From JANLSE01 sp038214135 (GTDB taxonomy: Bacteria; Chloroflexota; Chloroflexia; Chloroflexales; Roseiflexaceae): a stretch of 64,000 nucleotides of DNA. Numbering within the stretch: position 1 is the stretch's first letter; each line of letters begins with the position of its first letter. The position numbers were made by a program, and so were the translations under genes. The stretch spans positions 62,001 to 126,000 of the forward strand of contig JBBQSD010000002.1 in NCBI GenBank assembly GCA_038214135.1, in the 5' to 3' direction. This document shows positions 17,802 through 27,443 of the stretch, piece by piece. The notes beneath the pieces were generated by a model that was given only the letters and a program-made list of their open reading frames with translations, did no database searches and was not told the origin of the DNA.

Positions 17802-19964
17802 TTATCCAGCAAGTGGGAGAATGAAAACAAAGACGCTCCCATGCCCTTCTTCACTTTCAACCCAGATCTGGCCGCCATGGGCTTCTACTGTTAGTTTACA
17901 AAACGCCAGACCGAGCCCTGTTCCACGCACTTTCTGCCCACGAATCTGGCCGAACTTCTCGAAGATGCGGCGATGGTAGGCTGAAGGGACGCCTTTACCA
18001 ACATCCTGCACCCAGAAGACCATCCAATCGCCTGGCGGGAACGGATTACGTATCGGCACCTGTGCAGAAAGCGGATGAGTCGAGGTTACGAGATCAACCC
18101 CGAGCGTCACAACCTGGCCACTTGGCGAAAATTTGATGGCATTATCGAGCAAATTCTGCAGCACACGCACAATCTTTTCATCGTCCGCTTCTAGCGGTGG
18201 TAGGTGTGCAGCAAGGCGTTGCTCTACCTTAATGAACGAACTGTTAGCAGAAGCCTGGAGTCGTTCGAGGGCGCGATCAATAATTGCATAGGGAATCAGG
18301 GGTTTACGGTCAAGTGACATACTACCCTGTTCCATTTTCGATATATCGAGCAGATTATTGATCAGTGCGAGCATGGTTGTGCTACCCTGATATGCGATCT
18401 TGAGCAATTCCTGCTGCTGATCATTCAGCGGGCCGATCAACAAACGTTGCACCATCATGATTCCGTTCATGATTGATGTTAAGGGTGCTCGCAGATCGTG
18501 AACAAGCATACTCGTATAGTCATCGCGAAGCTTTTCGAGCTCTTTTTCCTGGGTAATATCGCGCAGAACCGCCAGATGCCCATAAATATTGCCGTGGTCA
18601 TCATGAACTGGTAGCCGCAGAAGCCTGCTATAGCGATGCGGACCTTTGGCGAAACTAAACTCGGTGACGACAATTGGTGGCTCATCCGGCCCACCGGCAC
18701 CATTACCCCATTGGCGCTGGACAACCTCCTGGGCACTTGTGCGTAGGCCCTCCAACACATCATCCAATGAACGTCCAATCAGATCCTGCTCAGCAACGCC
18801 AACAATTCGAGCTGCCATAGCGTTGGCAGTCAGAATCGTGCTGTGCATATCCGTCATCAGAATGCCGTCGGCAGTCGAATCCAGAATAGCTGCAAGCCGG
18901 TCACGACCATCGGCGACTTGTTGGAATAAGCGAGCGTTTTCAATTGCGACACCAATAAATGCCGCCATACGCGTCAGGCGCTCGGCTTCATCATCTTCGA
19001 AATTGCCATCGTATTTATTGAGCAGTTGAATTGCACCGATCACGCGCCCTTTCGCGATCATTGGCACACACAGGATCGAGCGGTTGATGAACCCAAGATC
19101 ATCGCTCACTTTACGATAGAAACGCGGATCGGTTGCGACATCATGCACAATCGCCCATTGGCGGGTGCGGATGACATCGCCAACGATACCCTGGCCAGCC
19201 GGGACACGCACCCCAGCGAGACGTTCCTCGCCACCCTCAAGTGTCATCACGAAAATGAGATCGCCAGTTGGTTCGGTGATCAGCAGTAATGAGCCAGCTT
19301 CAACCTGAAAGTAGACGCTCAACTTTTGAACCACCAGGCGATAGACTTCACGGGTATCGAGTGTTGATGTGATCGCCGCTGCAATCTCGTTCAGGGTGGC
19401 GAGTTCTTGTGTACGGCGGCGAGCGGCTTCGTGGAGGCGTAACGAAGCAATTGCCGTTGCGATCTGGCTTGTCAGCACCCGTGCAAGCGCAGATTCGGAT
19501 TGAGTAAAGTTATGCGGTGTGCTCGCGGCGCCGAGCCCCAACACACCCATTGCAGTATCTTGGGCGATCAAGGGAACGAGCAAGATCGTCTGGATATCGC
19601 GAGCACGAATAAAATCATCAAATGGCGATGGGTCATTTTCTAGATTGACACTCACAATAACGGTTTCGCGCTGACGCAAAACACGCCGCATGGCTGGCAG
19701 ATCATCGAGTGGGATTGACGAGAGCCGCACAATCTGTGGAGGATACTCTCCAACAATTTGCAGGCTGTTTGTATCATCGAGGAGGCCAACTGCGCCCCAG
19801 GCCATACCAAAGTACTGGGTTAGTTCATAGAGTGAGAGGAGGAGCAATTCATCCAGTGTAGCAGCCGCTTCGATCGCTTGACCAATTCGAGTGAGGACAT
19901 CAATCCGAACCTCGATCACCGGATCGAGATCTGTTGAGGATTGGTGGACGATCTGGTCGCTCAC
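17802..19964 (-). CDS. Cytoplasmic sensor histidine kinase (GAF-GAF-PAS-HisKA-HATPase)
   Basis: 720 residues from a GTG start; no membrane helices. Two GAF domains (about residues 25-175 and 190-345; ILCVPMIAKGRVIGAIQLLNK is typical) precede a PAS domain (~350-460; ILDSTADGILMTD, ANAMAARIVG). A HisKA with His in MLVHDLRAPLTSI and a HATPase (LQNLLDNAIKFSPSG, DVGKGV, GTGLGLAF) follow. It likely senses a small molecule or redox state inside the cell. No regulator gene is adjacent; it is preceded on the strand by ugd, with a terminator-like palindrome between. Confidence 0.93.
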   Translation of the reverse strand: MSDQIVHQSSTDLDPVIEVRIDVLTRIGQAIEAAATLDELLLLSLYELTQYFGMAWGAVGLLDDTNSLQIVGEYPPQIVRLSSIPLDDLPAMRRVLRQRETVIVSVNLENDPSPFDDFIRARDIQTILLVPLIAQDTAMGVLGLGAASTPHNFTQSESALARVLTSQIATAIASLRLHEAARRRTQELATLNEIAAAITSTLDTREVYRLVVQKLSVYFQVEAGSLLLITEPTGDLIFVMTLEGGEERLAGVRVPAGQGIVGDVIRTRQWAIVHDVATDPRFYRKVSDDLGFINRSILCVPMIAKGRVIGAIQLLNKYDGNFEDDEAERLTRMAAFIGVAIENARLFQQVADGRDRLAAILDSTADGILMTDMHSTILTANAMAARIVGVAEQDLIGRSLDDVLEGLRTSAQEVVQRQWGNGAGGPDEPPIVVTEFSFAKGPHRYSRLLRLPVHDDHGNIYGHLAVLRDITQEKELEKLRDDYTSMLVHDLRAPLTSIMNGIMMVQRLLIGPLNDQQQELLKIAYQGSTTMLALINNLLDISKMEQGSMSLDRKPLIPYAIIDRALERLQASANSSFIKVEQRLAAHLPPLEADDEKIVRVLQNLLDNAIKFSPSGQVVTLGVDLVTSTHPLSAQVPIRNPFPPGDWMVFWVQDVGKGVPSAYHRRIFEKFGQIRGQKVRGTGLGLAFCKLTVEAHGGQIWVESEEGHGSVFVFILPLAG

Positions 19965-20102
19965 TCATCACCGATAGCATAGACGCGACGAACCCGCACG
20001 TAGTCCACAGGAACTTTCATATATTATAGCGCTTGTTACTATCTATTATCACATTCGAGGTTTACAAAATGATGACAATATAATAACTCAGAAATGCAAA
20101 CC

Positions 20103-20128
20103 AGGTGGTGCGGCATGCCGCACCACCT
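20103..20128 (-). terminator. Perfect 26-base palindrome downstream of ugd
   Basis: AGGTGGTGCGGCA followed at once by its reverse complement. On the minus strand it is followed by GGTTTGCATTT, a poor T-run. Probably the end of the ugd transcript. A TATAAT for the downstream kinase lies nearby on the minus strand (20023-20028), without a good -35. Confidence 0.5.
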
Positions 20129-20179
20129 TTGCTGCCATAATCCTGGGCCTATCATACCACTCTATTGCGTATGTGGCAG

Positions 20180-21559
20180 CTATTTCGCGTCCATCAACTG
20201 CCCACCAACGGACAGATAGCTATAGCCGCGAGCAACCAGTTCTTCATAATCGGGGATCATTCGGCGGCCATCCATGACGAGGTATGGCGGCTGGACAACC
20301 TGTTCGATTGTTCGTGAGAGGCCCCGAAATTCTTCCCAATCCGTCGATATAAACAGCATATCACTGCCTTTAAGTGCCTCCTGGACTGTTTCGTGATAGG
20401 TGATTTTCTCGAACAGGTGGTTCTTATCGGTGCTCAAGAATTTGCGAGCCTCGTGGATTGCCATTGGATCATAGGCACGTATTTCACGCACACCGCGCCC
20501 AAGCAGGGATTCCACGACCTTGAGTGATGATGCATCGCGCATATCATTGGTTTGCTTCTTGAAGGCCAACCCCAACAATGCGACTGTCTTCTGATTAAAG
20601 TTTACTCCGGCATCGCGGGCAGCTCGATCCAGCAGATAGGTCTTCTGATGTTCATTGATATTATAGACTGATTGCAGCAGATCGGCTGGTTGGCCAGCGT
20701 TCTTGAACTGATAGATCAGCGATTGAATATCCTTGCCAAAACACGAGCCGCCGGCACCATTCGAGACATATGAGCCCCAGGTGCTGATCCGGCTATCGGC
20801 AGTGACGCCCCGCTTCAGATCCTCCATACGAACATTCGGGAATGTCTCGCCGAGGCGTGCGCCAACGCCATTCCAGAATGAAATATAGGTCAGCAGCAGC
20901 GTATTGGCAACATATTTGGTTCCCTCAGCAGTTTCTGGGGTTGTCTCGATATAACGAATGCGCACATGGTTGGTAAACTGCGAATAGATGCGGCGCAGAA
21001 TGCGGAAATCCTCCTCGGTATCCGCACCAACGACGACGCGATCCGGGCGGCGCGATTTTTCGACGGCATCGCCTTCGGGCAAAAATTCCGGGTTCGAGGC
21101 AACACCAACATTTGGCACATCGTGTTCGCGCAGGATATTCTCGAGTATACGGGCAGTGCCGATTGGAACGGTACTTTTATTGATCAGCACAACGCGGCGA
21201 GTATCCTTGCGCTTGGCCAGCAGCTTAGCAATATGATGTGTTGCATTAAAATAGTAGCTCAGATCGGATGAGCCATCTGGCTTGGGCGGCGTATTCAGAC
21301 AGAAGAAAAAGGCGTCGGTGCCTTCAATAATCGGTTCGAGATCACTGGTGAAGTTAAGATAGCGACCATGGTTTTCTGCGACGATGGCAGCCAGGCCTGG
21401 TTCATTGACATACTGTTCAATCTGTGCCGGATCGCACGAGCGGTATGCGGCGAGTCGGCGCTCATCAATATCGTATGCGTAGACTTCGTGTCCGTATTCT
21501 GAGCACACGGCCGCATGCGGCAGACCAACGAACCCAGTGCCAACGACGACAATCTTCAT
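20180..21559 (-). CDS. UDP-glucose 6-dehydrogenase family protein
   Basis: 459 residues. The start is set at the ATG at 21559, which follows AAGGAG and opens directly with the nucleotide-binding strand MKIVVVGTGFVGLPHA. The family oxidises UDP-glucose twice to UDP-glucuronate with NAD; related enzymes use GDP-mannose or UDP-ManNAc, so the substrate is not certain. Visible: the STVPIGTA loop, NPEFLPEGDAVEKSRRPDR (typical of UDP-glucose enzymes), the catalytic Cys in GGSCFGKD and GLAFKKQTNDMRDA in the C-terminal domain. It would feed polysaccharide or glycan synthesis. Surrounded by histidine kinase genes on the same strand. Confidence 0.88.
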   Translation of the reverse strand: MKIVVVGTGFVGLPHAAVCSEYGHEVYAYDIDERRLAAYRSCDPAQIEQYVNEPGLAAIVAENHGRYLNFTSDLEPIIEGTDAFFFCLNTPPKPDGSSDLSYYFNATHHIAKLLAKRKDTRRVVLINKSTVPIGTARILENILREHDVPNVGVASNPEFLPEGDAVEKSRRPDRVVVGADTEEDFRILRRIYSQFTNHVRIRYIETTPETAEGTKYVANTLLLTYISFWNGVGARLGETFPNVRMEDLKRGVTADSRISTWGSYVSNGAGGSCFGKDIQSLIYQFKNAGQPADLLQSVYNINEHQKTYLLDRAARDAGVNFNQKTVALLGLAFKKQTNDMRDASSLKVVESLLGRGVREIRAYDPMAIHEARKFLSTDKNHLFEKITYHETVQEALKGSDMLFISTDWEEFRGLSRTIEQVVQPPYLVMDGRRMIPDYEELVARGYSYLSVGGQLMDAK

Positions 21560-21656
21560 GCCTTCTATCTCCTTTGTGATGAGTAATAACATTCCCTATA
21601 AACTGCAACGTGTGATCAATGGCGAGAGTAACGGCGGAGGGGTGGCAGTTTTGTCA

Positions 21657-23948
21657 TCACAGTGTCAGCAGGCCATCGGCATCAATGCCAGATGGGCCAC
21701 CACTGGGCAGTGCAACATAAAAAACACTCCCGCGGCCTTCCTGGCTTTCCACCCAGATTTCACCCTGATGGCGCGTGATAAATTCACGGCTAAGATACAA
21801 CCCGAGGCCAAGCCCTTCGCCTGCACGCTGGTTGCCGCGGGCATAGCGTTTGAACAGGCGTGCGATTTGTTCAGATGACATACCGCTGCCCTGATCGGTG
21901 ACCGACAGCACTGCATATGGTTCTTGATCATTTGGTAGCGGCGGATACCCAGCAATGGCGCGTGCGTGGGCAAAAACAGGATGCAGAGCGGCAATCCGAT
22001 CAGCGGCTCCGAACCACACCCGCACCATGATTGTTGTACCATTCGGGCTATAGCGAATGGCATTGCTGATCAGGTTCGTCAGTACCTGGCGAATACGCAG
22101 CGGATCGCAAAGGATTGTCAGTTCTGAAGCAGGTGCATCAAGCACAAGGATGCGTTCGCCGGTATTTGGGCGAAGTTGCTCAATTGCCTGGCCAGCCAGG
22201 TGAATGAGATTGGAGCGTTGAAACTGCAGGCTGAACTGGCCAGCAGCAAGCCGTGAAACATCAAGCAGGCTATCCACAAGGCGCAGCATATGGCCAACCT
22301 GATGTGCAAGAACATTCAGCCCACGCATCTCGGGCGATGATTCCTCGCTCCCACGGCGCTGCTCGCGTAGCAGCAGCAGATCGGTATAGCCGCGAACCGC
22401 TGCAAGCGGGCTGCGCAGTTCGTGTGCGGCAACCGCCAGGAAATCGTCCTTGGCTCGTTCGACCTTCTGGTTGAGTGTGACATCACGAAAGACGACAACA
22501 GCACCCTCAACCTGTTCGCCATCGCCATGAACCGGTGCGCCGGTAAAACTCATGACTGTGTTATTGCCACTGGCACCACGCAGCATCACGCGGTAATCGT
22601 GATAGACCTCACCAGCCAGAGCGCGTGTTAATGGTAATTGATCCGGGGAGAGCGGGGTATCCTCGAGATCACGAATGGCAAAAATACTGGACATATCGCG
22701 ATCTGCGATCTGATATGGGAAATGCTCAATCGATAGCAGTTCGAGTGCTGTTTGGTTGGCAAGCACCAATTGACCATCGCGATCACACAGCGCCACACCC
22801 TCCGCGATACTATTGACCAGCGCAGTGAGCTTGCGGCGCTCATTCTGGCTTTCTTGATAGAGGCGCACGTTGGCGATTGCGAAGCCAATCAGGCTGCCGA
22901 TCATCATGAGCGCCTGAACATCAACCCGTTCTGGCAGGCTGTTATCGCCAAAGAGCGAAATAATCCCAACAACCGTCCCACCGGCCAGCAGCGGAATATA
23001 GGCACAACTGCTGAGACCAGTATCGATCAGGATTTCCTCGCCACCCTCGGCGATCAGCAGCCGACGGATTGGCTGCCCATAGCGCACGGCCTCTTCACAA
23101 TCGGCGCTGGCGATGCCTATCTCCTGCTGGTGAACGATATAGGCAGGCGGTAGGCTGCGATGGGCACCAAGCGTCAGCACGCTCCGAGCTGGGTCAAGCA
23201 ATAACAATGCGCCAATTGAAGTACCAACGACGCTCAGAATGACATCGAGGCCATTGCCGACGAGTTCCGATAGATCGGCTGCGGTGCTGACAACCGTACC
23301 GATGGCGCTAAAGGCTTCCAGGCGGCGCTGGTAGGCCTGCATCTGGGCATGGAGCTGTGCATTCTTGATTGCGCCGGCAGCGAGGTTGGCAAAGGTTTGC
23401 AGCACCTGCAGATCGGGGCGATGTAACAGGATGCGGCTGCCCAGATTGAGCAGTTCGAGTACGCCAATCACCTCGTTGCCGATGCGCAGTGGTAGCGCAA
23501 CGCCCTGAAGATCGCGGGGCAGAAGATCCAGGTAGGCCCGAATATCGGCGACACTGCGCGGGCTAACGCGTGCAACGATCTCGCGGTAGGCGCGATTATC
23601 GAGCAGAATCGGCTCGCCACGTTGGAGCACCATGCCTGGTAGCCCTTCGCCAGGACGCAAACGCAGCCCATGTAATGAGGCCTGGCTCAGATCGCCATCT
23701 GCGCTACACGATGATTCGACCCGTAGCTGGTTGAGCTGGCGATCAAACAGCCATAGCTGGCCAGCCTGGACGGCGGGAACGACTTCCACAACTCGCCGGA
23801 CGAGGTCGGTCAGCAGTTCTTCTGGATTCAGGACCGAGACGAGATAGGTTGAAACCTTCAACAGGTTACTAAGCACCTGGTTGCGTATCTCAAACTCACT
23901 GGCAAGCCCTAGATCAGCAGTTTCAGCATTGTGCGGCGTGATCGTCAT
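21657..23948 (-). CDS. Cytoplasmic sensor histidine kinase (GAF-GAF-PAS-HisKA-HATPase)
   Basis: About 763 residues from the ATG at 23948 (an ATG at 23972 is also in frame; neither has a strong ribosome site). GAF-like regions lie at roughly 30-190 and 205-370. A PAS domain (LVNSIAEGVALCDRDG) extends through ~490 with a PAC-like tail. HisKA has its His in VAAHELRSPLAAV, and HATPase shows NLISNAIRYSPNG, DQGSGM and GLGLGLYL. No membrane helix. It resembles the 720-residue kinase in design but its GAF sequences differ, so they probably sense different signals. Confidence 0.92.
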   Translation of the reverse strand: MTITPHNAETADLGLASEFEIRNQVLSNLLKVSTYLVSVLNPEELLTDLVRRVVEVVPAVQAGQLWLFDRQLNQLRVESSCSADGDLSQASLHGLRLRPGEGLPGMVLQRGEPILLDNRAYREIVARVSPRSVADIRAYLDLLPRDLQGVALPLRIGNEVIGVLELLNLGSRILLHRPDLQVLQTFANLAAGAIKNAQLHAQMQAYQRRLEAFSAIGTVVSTAADLSELVGNGLDVILSVVGTSIGALLLLDPARSVLTLGAHRSLPPAYIVHQQEIGIASADCEEAVRYGQPIRRLLIAEGGEEILIDTGLSSCAYIPLLAGGTVVGIISLFGDNSLPERVDVQALMMIGSLIGFAIANVRLYQESQNERRKLTALVNSIAEGVALCDRDGQLVLANQTALELLSIEHFPYQIADRDMSSIFAIRDLEDTPLSPDQLPLTRALAGEVYHDYRVMLRGASGNNTVMSFTGAPVHGDGEQVEGAVVVFRDVTLNQKVERAKDDFLAVAAHELRSPLAAVRGYTDLLLLREQRRGSEESSPEMRGLNVLAHQVGHMLRLVDSLLDVSRLAAGQFSLQFQRSNLIHLAGQAIEQLRPNTGERILVLDAPASELTILCDPLRIRQVLTNLISNAIRYSPNGTTIMVRVWFGAADRIAALHPVFAHARAIAGYPPLPNDQEPYAVLSVTDQGSGMSSEQIARLFKRYARGNQRAGEGLGLGLYLSREFITRHQGEIWVESQEGRGSVFYVALPSGGPSGIDADGLLTL

Positions 23949-24020
23949 AGATATCTCGATATGCCAGGGCACCCAGATACCCCGATCATGGTATGGATTA
24001 TAGCATGGTGTTGGGCAATC

Positions 24021-25202
24021 TCAGCGCCGCTGCTGATGCATGGGTAATTCGGCCCATAGCGCAGGCGGTAGTTCGGGCTGACGTTCGAGTTCCACACCGG
24101 CGACAATCGTTGCGGAACACACAAGTTGCTGATTAGCGGGCCGAGCGGCCATCTGGACATCGTGGAATGTATAGCTGCCCTGTTCTATCTGAAAGAGTGC
24201 AATATCGGCAACAGAACCGATAGCGAGTGTGCCAAGTTCGGGGCGGCGCATGGCGCGTGCAGGGCGAACAGTGGCCCGTTCGATCACAGCGGGAAGGGAC
24301 ATGCCAAGGTTGAGGAATTTCGAGAGTGTCGTTGGCAGATCAAACATTGGCCCCTGGACACTCAACTGGTGAATATCGCTGCTGATCACATCGGGGATGA
24401 TACCCTGATCCATGGCCGATTCGGCAACATCGAAGGCAAACGAGCCTGTGCCATGGCCAATATCGAGCAGAACGCCACATTGCTGAAGTTCGCGGGCGAG
24501 TGGATCGACGGTTCCATCTGGGCGAATAATGCAGTGGGTTCCACCAGTGAAGCAGTGGGTCAGGATATCGCCAGGGCGCAATAGTGATGCGATTTGATCG
24601 AACGGCGGCGGGCCATTACCGATATGAACCATCAATGGCAGATCGACCTGATCGGCCAGGGTACGGGCCATTTCGAGTGGGCGAATACCATTCTGGCGGG
24701 TTGTGTTGTTATCGATGCGCGCCTTAATACCCAGAATGACATCACGGTGCTCGGCGATCATACGGGCGGCCAGATTGATATCGCAGTAATCGAGGTTGGC
24801 AAATTCCCAACTTGGCGCGATCAGGCCAATTGCAGAAAGATTCAGCAGGCAATAGATTCTGGCCTGGCTCGGCTCGACAACATATTTGCGGAATCCAGGA
24901 AAGCTATATGCGCCAGCGCTGCCGACATCGAGCCAGGTTGTCACGCCAGTGCGGGCCGCAACTGGATCGGGTTGGATGCCCCAGTAGGTGACGCCCCAGT
25001 AGATATGGGTGTGCAGATCAATCAGGCCTGGAGTGATAATCTGCCCGTGTGCATCGATCACACGGGCAGCCAGGGCCGGGTCAATCGATGGCGCGATTGC
25101 TGCAACACGCCCAGCGTGGATAGCAATATCGTAGCGTCCGATCTGATTCGCACCAGGGTTGATCAATTCGCCATTGGCAATCAGCAGATCATAATGAATC
25201 AT
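24021..25202 (-). CDS. Amidohydrolase/deacetylase family metallohydrolase
   Basis: 393 residues. An amidohydrolase-superfamily enzyme with an N-terminal beta segment (LLIANGELINPG), the first metal-binding HxH in GLIDLHTHIYWG, a Lys in ILGIKARI that probably bridges the metals after carbamylation, later His residues in LPLMVHIGNG and ILTHCFTGG, and the metal Asp in VISSDIHQL. The C-terminal pattern LAIGSVADIALFQIEQG closes the composite beta domain. The subfamily is annotated as amidohydrolase/deacetylase or dihydroorotase-like; the true substrate is unknown. It stands alone among sensor kinases. Confidence 0.85.
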   Translation of the reverse strand: MIHYDLLIANGELINPGANQIGRYDIAIHAGRVAAIAPSIDPALAARVIDAHGQIITPGLIDLHTHIYWGVTYWGIQPDPVAARTGVTTWLDVGSAGAYSFPGFRKYVVEPSQARIYCLLNLSAIGLIAPSWEFANLDYCDINLAARMIAEHRDVILGIKARIDNNTTRQNGIRPLEMARTLADQVDLPLMVHIGNGPPPFDQIASLLRPGDILTHCFTGGTHCIIRPDGTVDPLARELQQCGVLLDIGHGTGSFAFDVAESAMDQGIIPDVISSDIHQLSVQGPMFDLPTTLSKFLNLGMSLPAVIERATVRPARAMRRPELGTLAIGSVADIALFQIEQGSYTFHDVQMAARPANQQLVCSATIVAGVELERQPELPPALWAELPMHQQRR

Positions 25203-25223
25203 GGTTTCTTCTTCGCTTTATAA

Positions 25224-25258
25224 CCCTCACCCCCGGCCCCGCTCCCAGCGCGAGAGGG
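25224..25258 (-). repeat. Palindromic repeat, copy 4 (intergenic, inverted)
   Basis: CCCTCACCCCCGGCCCCGCT and CGAGAGGG; the reverse complement matches the copies translated inside the glycosyltransferase genes. It stands 22 bases upstream of the amidohydrolase start. Confidence 0.8.
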
Positions 25259-25345
25259 AAGCACAGCAGGGGTGCGGGAGAGTATGCCAGGAAACGTACG
25301 TTACGCAGTACTTATGGGCCAAGGATCTAGCGCATTGCATCAGAA

Positions 25346-25376
25346 GAGGAGATTCTTCGCTTTGCTCAGAATGACA
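25346..25376. repeat. Short dispersed-type repeat
   Basis: GAGGAGATTCTTCGCTTTGC followed by TCAGAATGAC, a sequence type I recall as dispersed between genes in several bacterial phyla. Only one copy is in this window, so the call rests on recall. Confidence 0.35.
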
Positions 25377-25402
25377 TACCACGGCAGATTAATATGTTCT
25401 TT

Positions 25403-26215
25403 CTATTTGTTTTCGACATCTGGGACAGCCAGCATATACCCGGTACCGCGGACATTTACAAGGTATGATTGGTCGATCTTCTGGCGCAGATTATGGACAT
25501 GCACCTTGAGCATACTTTGTGCTTCCGATTCTTCCACAGTATAGCCATGGGTACGGAAGACAATATCGGCATAGGCGAGAACTTGGCCCTGCATTTCGCC
25601 AAGGCACAGCAGCAGAGCATACTCAATTGGGGTCAGCCGCAGTGATTGTTCCTGGAATGTTGCTGCATGGCGATAGCGATCAAGGATCAGTGCCCCAATA
25701 TGAACATAGCGATCCGGCTGAAGATTCTGCGGCTCGGCAGTTCGTTCAACTGGTGGTGATCCAACATGGCGCAACTGTTCAATAACCGTTGCAATGACTC
25801 GGATGGCCTCGGATTGTTGTGTTTCAGCGATGTGTTGTTCAACTGCCCGTGCGACGCAACTCAGCAGCACTTCTGGCGCGAATGGCTTGAGCAAATAATC
25901 AAATGCACCAATACGCATGGCGGCAACGGTTGTTTCAATTGAGCCATAGCCCGTCAGCAGAATGACGACTGGTGGCATCCGCAGTTTGCGCGCCATCGTT
26001 AAGACCTGGATACCATCGATCGCTCCAAGGCGAATATCGCTGACCACAACACGGAACATATGCCCATGTTCATCCTGCTTCTCCAGCAGAGCCAGTGCTT
26101 GCTCACCATCCGCAGCGGCAGTGACAACATAGCCAGCCTGGGTCAGCACATCCGTGAGTAGCCTGCGTAGTGTCGCATCATCCTCAGCCAGGAGAATATC
26201 CATAGTTGCTTGCAT
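25403..26215 (-). CDS. Response regulator, receiver plus OmpR-type winged helix
   Basis: 270 residues; start at 26215 with AGAGGA eight bases upstream. The receiver domain (residues 1-125) shows the acidic pair in AEDDA, the phospho-acceptor Asp in VVVSDIRLG and the Lys in LLKPF. A linker and a C-terminal winged helix (~175-265: LTPIEYALLLCL, VHVHNLRQKI, VRGTGYML) follow. It is a DNA-binding transcription regulator, and follows the PAS kinase gene by 13 bases on the same strand, making the two a cognate pair by position. It is the only full regulator in the kinase-rich block. Confidence 0.94.
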   Translation of the reverse strand: MQATMDILLAEDDATLRRLLTDVLTQAGYVVTAAADGEQALALLEKQDEHGHMFRVVVSDIRLGAIDGIQVLTMARKLRMPPVVILLTGYGSIETTVAAMRIGAFDYLLKPFAPEVLLSCVARAVEQHIAETQQSEAIRVIATVIEQLRHVGSPPVERTAEPQNLQPDRYVHIGALILDRYRHAATFQEQSLRLTPIEYALLLCLGEMQGQVLAYADIVFRTHGYTVEESEAQSMLKVHVHNLRQKIDQSYLVNVRGTGYMLAVPDVENK

Positions 26216-26228
26216 CGGGTCGATCCTC

Positions 26229-27443
26229 TTATGAGCTGTATCCTGGCAATACTATCGTAAAAACGCTGCCAACCCCAACCTGGCTATCAACACCAATTGC
26301 ACCGTTATGGCGTTGGATGATCTGGCGGCTGACTGCCAAACCCAGGCCGGTTCCCATTGCCCGTGTGGTGAAGAATGGTTTGAAGATCTCTTCCTGTATT
26401 TCGGAACGCATGCCCACCCCAGTATCGGCGACTTCCATGATCACCAGCGATTGTGCAGGCGCAACCGATGAATCGGGCATAGGTACCTGCGTTGGCCACG
26501 CATTCTCTCGGCTTGTGCGAATGGTTATACGCCCGCCAGTGGGCATTGCATCAATGGCATTGAGGATCAGATTGAGCAACACCTGGGTAAGTTGGCCGGG
26601 ATAGCCAGGAACAACCAGTTGTTCTGCACTGAAGCCGCGTTCGACAATCACATGATGTTCAGCAAGTGTCGCACCTGTGAGGAGCAGCACCCGATCAACC
26701 AGGGCATGCAGTGCGACATCAGCCCGTTCGCCTGTGTCTGGGCGATGAAGATCGAGCAACTGGCGCAAGATCGTGCTAATTCGATCAATTTCCTCACGAG
26801 CGAGTGTCAGGTAGGTTGTACGGCTTGCATCGACAGCCTGCTCAGCCAGAAAGAGGCAGCTCTGTATTGAGAGCAGTGGCGTATTGAGCTCGTGTGCAAT
26901 CGTTGCAATCAACTGGCTGGTGGCTGCCAAACGCTCCTGTTGGATCTCAAGCGTTTCGATCTGCATGCGATCCGTCACATCGACGACACGCAGAATAATA
27001 TGTTCACCAGGCTTCGCCGCTCCACCCGCTGCAGAAAGCGTCAGGGTTTGTATATCGATAACAACCCGATCCCCACTGGATTGGGTATAGCTCTCACGGC
27101 GGCGTGGGCGACCATCATACAGTGTTTGGAGGACGACCATCCCAGCTACATCAAAGCCAGGATAGGCTTGCAGTGACGACCAGTGCCGCCCAACAACGGC
27201 CTCTGGCACAAACGCAAACATCCGCGCCATGGCCTGATTTACAATCTCGATGGTACCACTGCCATCAAGCAGTAGGAAGCCATCATCAAGGCCATTAAAT
27301 AGCGTTTGAAGCAGATCGCGATTGTGCTGAAGCTGGCCTGCACTGGCATTGCTGGCGAGCTGCTCACGGGCCTCACGCAGTTCTGCTTCGCAGGCAGCCA
27401 GGCGGCGAGCCAATTCTTTGCGATCATCATTAGGTATTGACAT
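26229..27443 (-). CDS. Histidine kinase with coiled coil and PAS domain
   Basis: 404 residues; the ATG at 27443 overlaps the end of the oxidoreductase gene by 14 bases. A short coiled coil (ARRLAACEAELREAREQL) leads to a PAS domain (LFNGLDDGFLLLDGSG...VNQAMARMFAF, ~50-170). HisKA has its His in IATIAHELNTPL and HATPase shows NLILNAIDAMPTGG, DTGVGM and GTGLGLAV. No membrane helix, so it is probably cytoplasmic. The pattern of the HisKA and the GTGLGLAVSRQI segment resembles NtrB/sporulation-type kinases. It is the likely partner of the downstream response regulator. Confidence 0.93.
   Translation of the reverse strand: MSIPNDDRKELARRLAACEAELREAREQLASNASAGQLQHNRDLLQTLFNGLDDGFLLLDGSGTIEIVNQAMARMFAFVPEAVVGRHWSSLQAYPGFDVAGMVVLQTLYDGRPRRRESYTQSSGDRVVIDIQTLTLSAAGGAAKPGEHIILRVVDVTDRMQIETLEIQQERLAATSQLIATIAHELNTPLLSIQSCLFLAEQAVDASRTTYLTLAREEIDRISTILRQLLDLHRPDTGERADVALHALVDRVLLLTGATLAEHHVIVERGFSAEQLVVPGYPGQLTQVLLNLILNAIDAMPTGGRITIRTSRENAWPTQVPMPDSSVAPAQSLVIMEVADTGVGMRSEIQEEIFKPFFTTRAMGTGLGLAVSRQIIQRHNGAIGVDSQVGVGSVFTIVLPGYSS

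Noticed and set aside
24126..25223. Plus-strand reading frames opposite the amidohydrolase
   Set aside because: Shadow frames of a gene with clear metal-binding motifs on the minus strand.
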